Part shown: piece after piece, positions 5,419-6,066 of the stretch | Layout of the letters: each line of letters starts with the position of its first letter | How positions within the stretch are numbered: the first letter of the stretch is position 1 | From: Candidatus Peribacteria bacterium | GTDB taxonomy: Bacteria; Patescibacteriota; Gracilibacteria; Peribacterales; Peribacteraceae | Reading direction: 5' to 3' | Assembly (NCBI GenBank): GCA_012515645.1 | Contig: JAAYXY010000032.1 | Span: 1-6,066 of the forward strand | Length of the DNA stretch: 6,066 bases | The notes under the pieces: generated by a model | Database searches by the model: none | Told to the model about the DNA's origin: nothing | The model's input: the letters and a program-made list of their open reading frames with translations, nothing else | Program-made: the position numbers and the translations under genes

Positions 5419-5976
5419 TTACACCCTTTCCATATACGTCCTTGTTTCCGTATTCACTTTGACAATGTCGCCTTCACAAACGAAAAGCGGAACCTGCACG
5501 GTCAACCCGGATTCCAGAACCGCTGGTTTCGTCCCGCCCTGTGCCGTATCACCTTTGACACCAGGCACGGTTTCCACAACTTTAAGATTCACAGTTGACG
5601 GAAGCTGCACACTGATAGGATGGCCATCGAATAACAGAGCATCGACCTCCTGACCCTCCACCAGATAATCCGTTTGCTCGCCAAGCACATCGGATGGAAG
5701 TTGGAACTGATCGTAGTGTTCCAAATCCATGAAAACGTATGCATCGCCGCTCGCATACAGATACTGAACGCGGCGATACCCGACATCCGCAGGCTCCAAT
5801 TTTTCACTACCCTGGAACGTCTTTTGGAGTACTGCGCCAGTTTTAAGGTTTTTCATTTTCGTAGCCATCACACCACCCTGCCGCCCCTGTTTACTAAACT
5901 GGGACCACGTGATGAGGTAGGGATCACCATCGATAACAACAGCGCGGCCGGGCTTAAGATCTGCAATGACGTACAT
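5419..5976 (-). CDS. efp: Elongation factor P
   Basis: A 185-residue EF-P, the full family length; it enters the ribosomal E site and helps peptide-bond formation at proline runs. The N-terminal KOW-like domain covers about 1-62, followed by two OB-fold domains. The signature VKGDTAQGGTKPAVLESG begins at about residue 140 and continues into VPLFV. The tip loop that reaches the peptidyl-transferase centre reads KQGRQGG (29-35), where most EF-Ps have KPGKGxA. The position that is lysylated or hydroxylated in E. coli (Lys34) is therefore Arg32, and the preceding proline position is Gln30. Arginine at this place is known from the rhamnosylated (EarP) type, but there the loop keeps PGRG. No modifying enzyme is encoded here. 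The gene converges with gatB, with 22 bases between stops. ATG 5976 gives the usual N-terminus; no Shine-Dalgarno site is seen. Confidence 0.96.
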   Translation of the reverse strand: MYVIADLKPGRAVVIDGDPYLITWSQFSKQGRQGGVMATKMKNLKTGAVLQKTFQGSEKLEPADVGYRRVQYLYASGDAYVFMDLEHYDQFQLPSDVLGEQTDYLVEGQEVDALLFDGHPISVQLPSTVNLKVVETVPGVKGDTAQGGTKPAVLESGLTVQVPLFVCEGDIVKVNTETRTYMERV

Positions 5977-5984
5977 AGATGCGT

Positions 5985-6013
5985 AGTGTGGGCAGAAGAC
6001 ACCCTGTGGTCAA
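5985..6013 (-). promoter_or_regulatory. Possible efp promoter (weak -10)
   Basis: On the minus strand TTGACC (6013-6008, five of six matches) is followed by 17 bases, then CACACT (5990-5985), then eight bases to the ATG at 5976. The -35 and spacing are good, but the -10 matches only three of six. If it is real, the leader would be about one to four bases, like that of the dnaQ-type gene. The rest of the 90 bases upstream of efp shows nothing I can name. Confidence 0.35.
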
Positions 6014-6066
6014 GCAAGAGCACAACAATACAATCGCATATACAGCATACGTCACTCTTCCACCAA

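Noticed and set aside
5977..6066. A tRNA or small gene upstream of efp, suggested by the CCACCA near the right edge
   Set aside because: No T-arm consensus, anticodon stem or matching acceptor stem is found on either strand, and no start codon with coding character is seen.

Overview
The window carries eight protein-coding genes, all housekeeping, and no mobile element, CRISPR array or RNA gene that I could support. Order and direction: 3' end of pyrG (+), pyrD (-), pyrK (+), nth (-), a dnaQ-type exonuclease (+), def (+), gatB (+), efp (-). GC content looks close to 50%. TGA serves as a normal stop (def), so this is the standard bacterial code and not the TGA=Gly code of Gracilibacteria/SR1. 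Archaeal-like features in PyrD/PyrK, the GatB dependence, the very tight packing and the absence of Shine-Dalgarno sites would fit a Candidate Phyla Radiation bacterium (for example Peregrinibacteria/Peribacteria). That placement is inference from sequence style, not from a search.

Region 1-2097 is pyrimidine metabolism. It holds the end of CTP synthase, then the two subunits of an NAD-linked class 1B dihydroorotate dehydrogenase: PyrD (FMN catalytic subunit) and PyrK (FAD/2Fe-2S electron-transfer subunit). pyrD and pyrK are transcribed divergently from a 93-bp spacer instead of lying head-to-tail in an operon. Region 2128-3443 is DNA maintenance: endonuclease III on the minus strand and, divergent to it, a DEDDh 3'-5' exonuclease. 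Region 3469-5976 concerns protein synthesis: peptide deformylase, the GatB subunit of the tRNA-dependent amidotransferase and elongation factor P.

The most notable signal is at gene starts. Four genes (pyrD, pyrK, nth, def) have a TATNNT box separated from the start codon by exactly six bases, and none has a recognisable Shine-Dalgarno sequence. dnaQ has the same box at eight bases. This is the geometry of promoters for leaderless mRNAs, where transcription begins at the first base of the start codon. It also decides the starts: the longest open frames of nth and def would place the promoter box inside the coding region, and that of pyrD would take in the whole 5' spacer. Direction changes at five of seven gene junctions. 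Convergent genes overlap or nearly touch, with no hairpin terminator seen between them.

A second point is EF-P, whose tip loop reads KQGRQGG instead of the usual KPGKGxA, giving Arg at the position normally modified and no preceding proline. The longest gene-free stretch is 5977-6066 (90 bases upstream of efp), which shows only a possible promoter. There is no gap above 300 bases.
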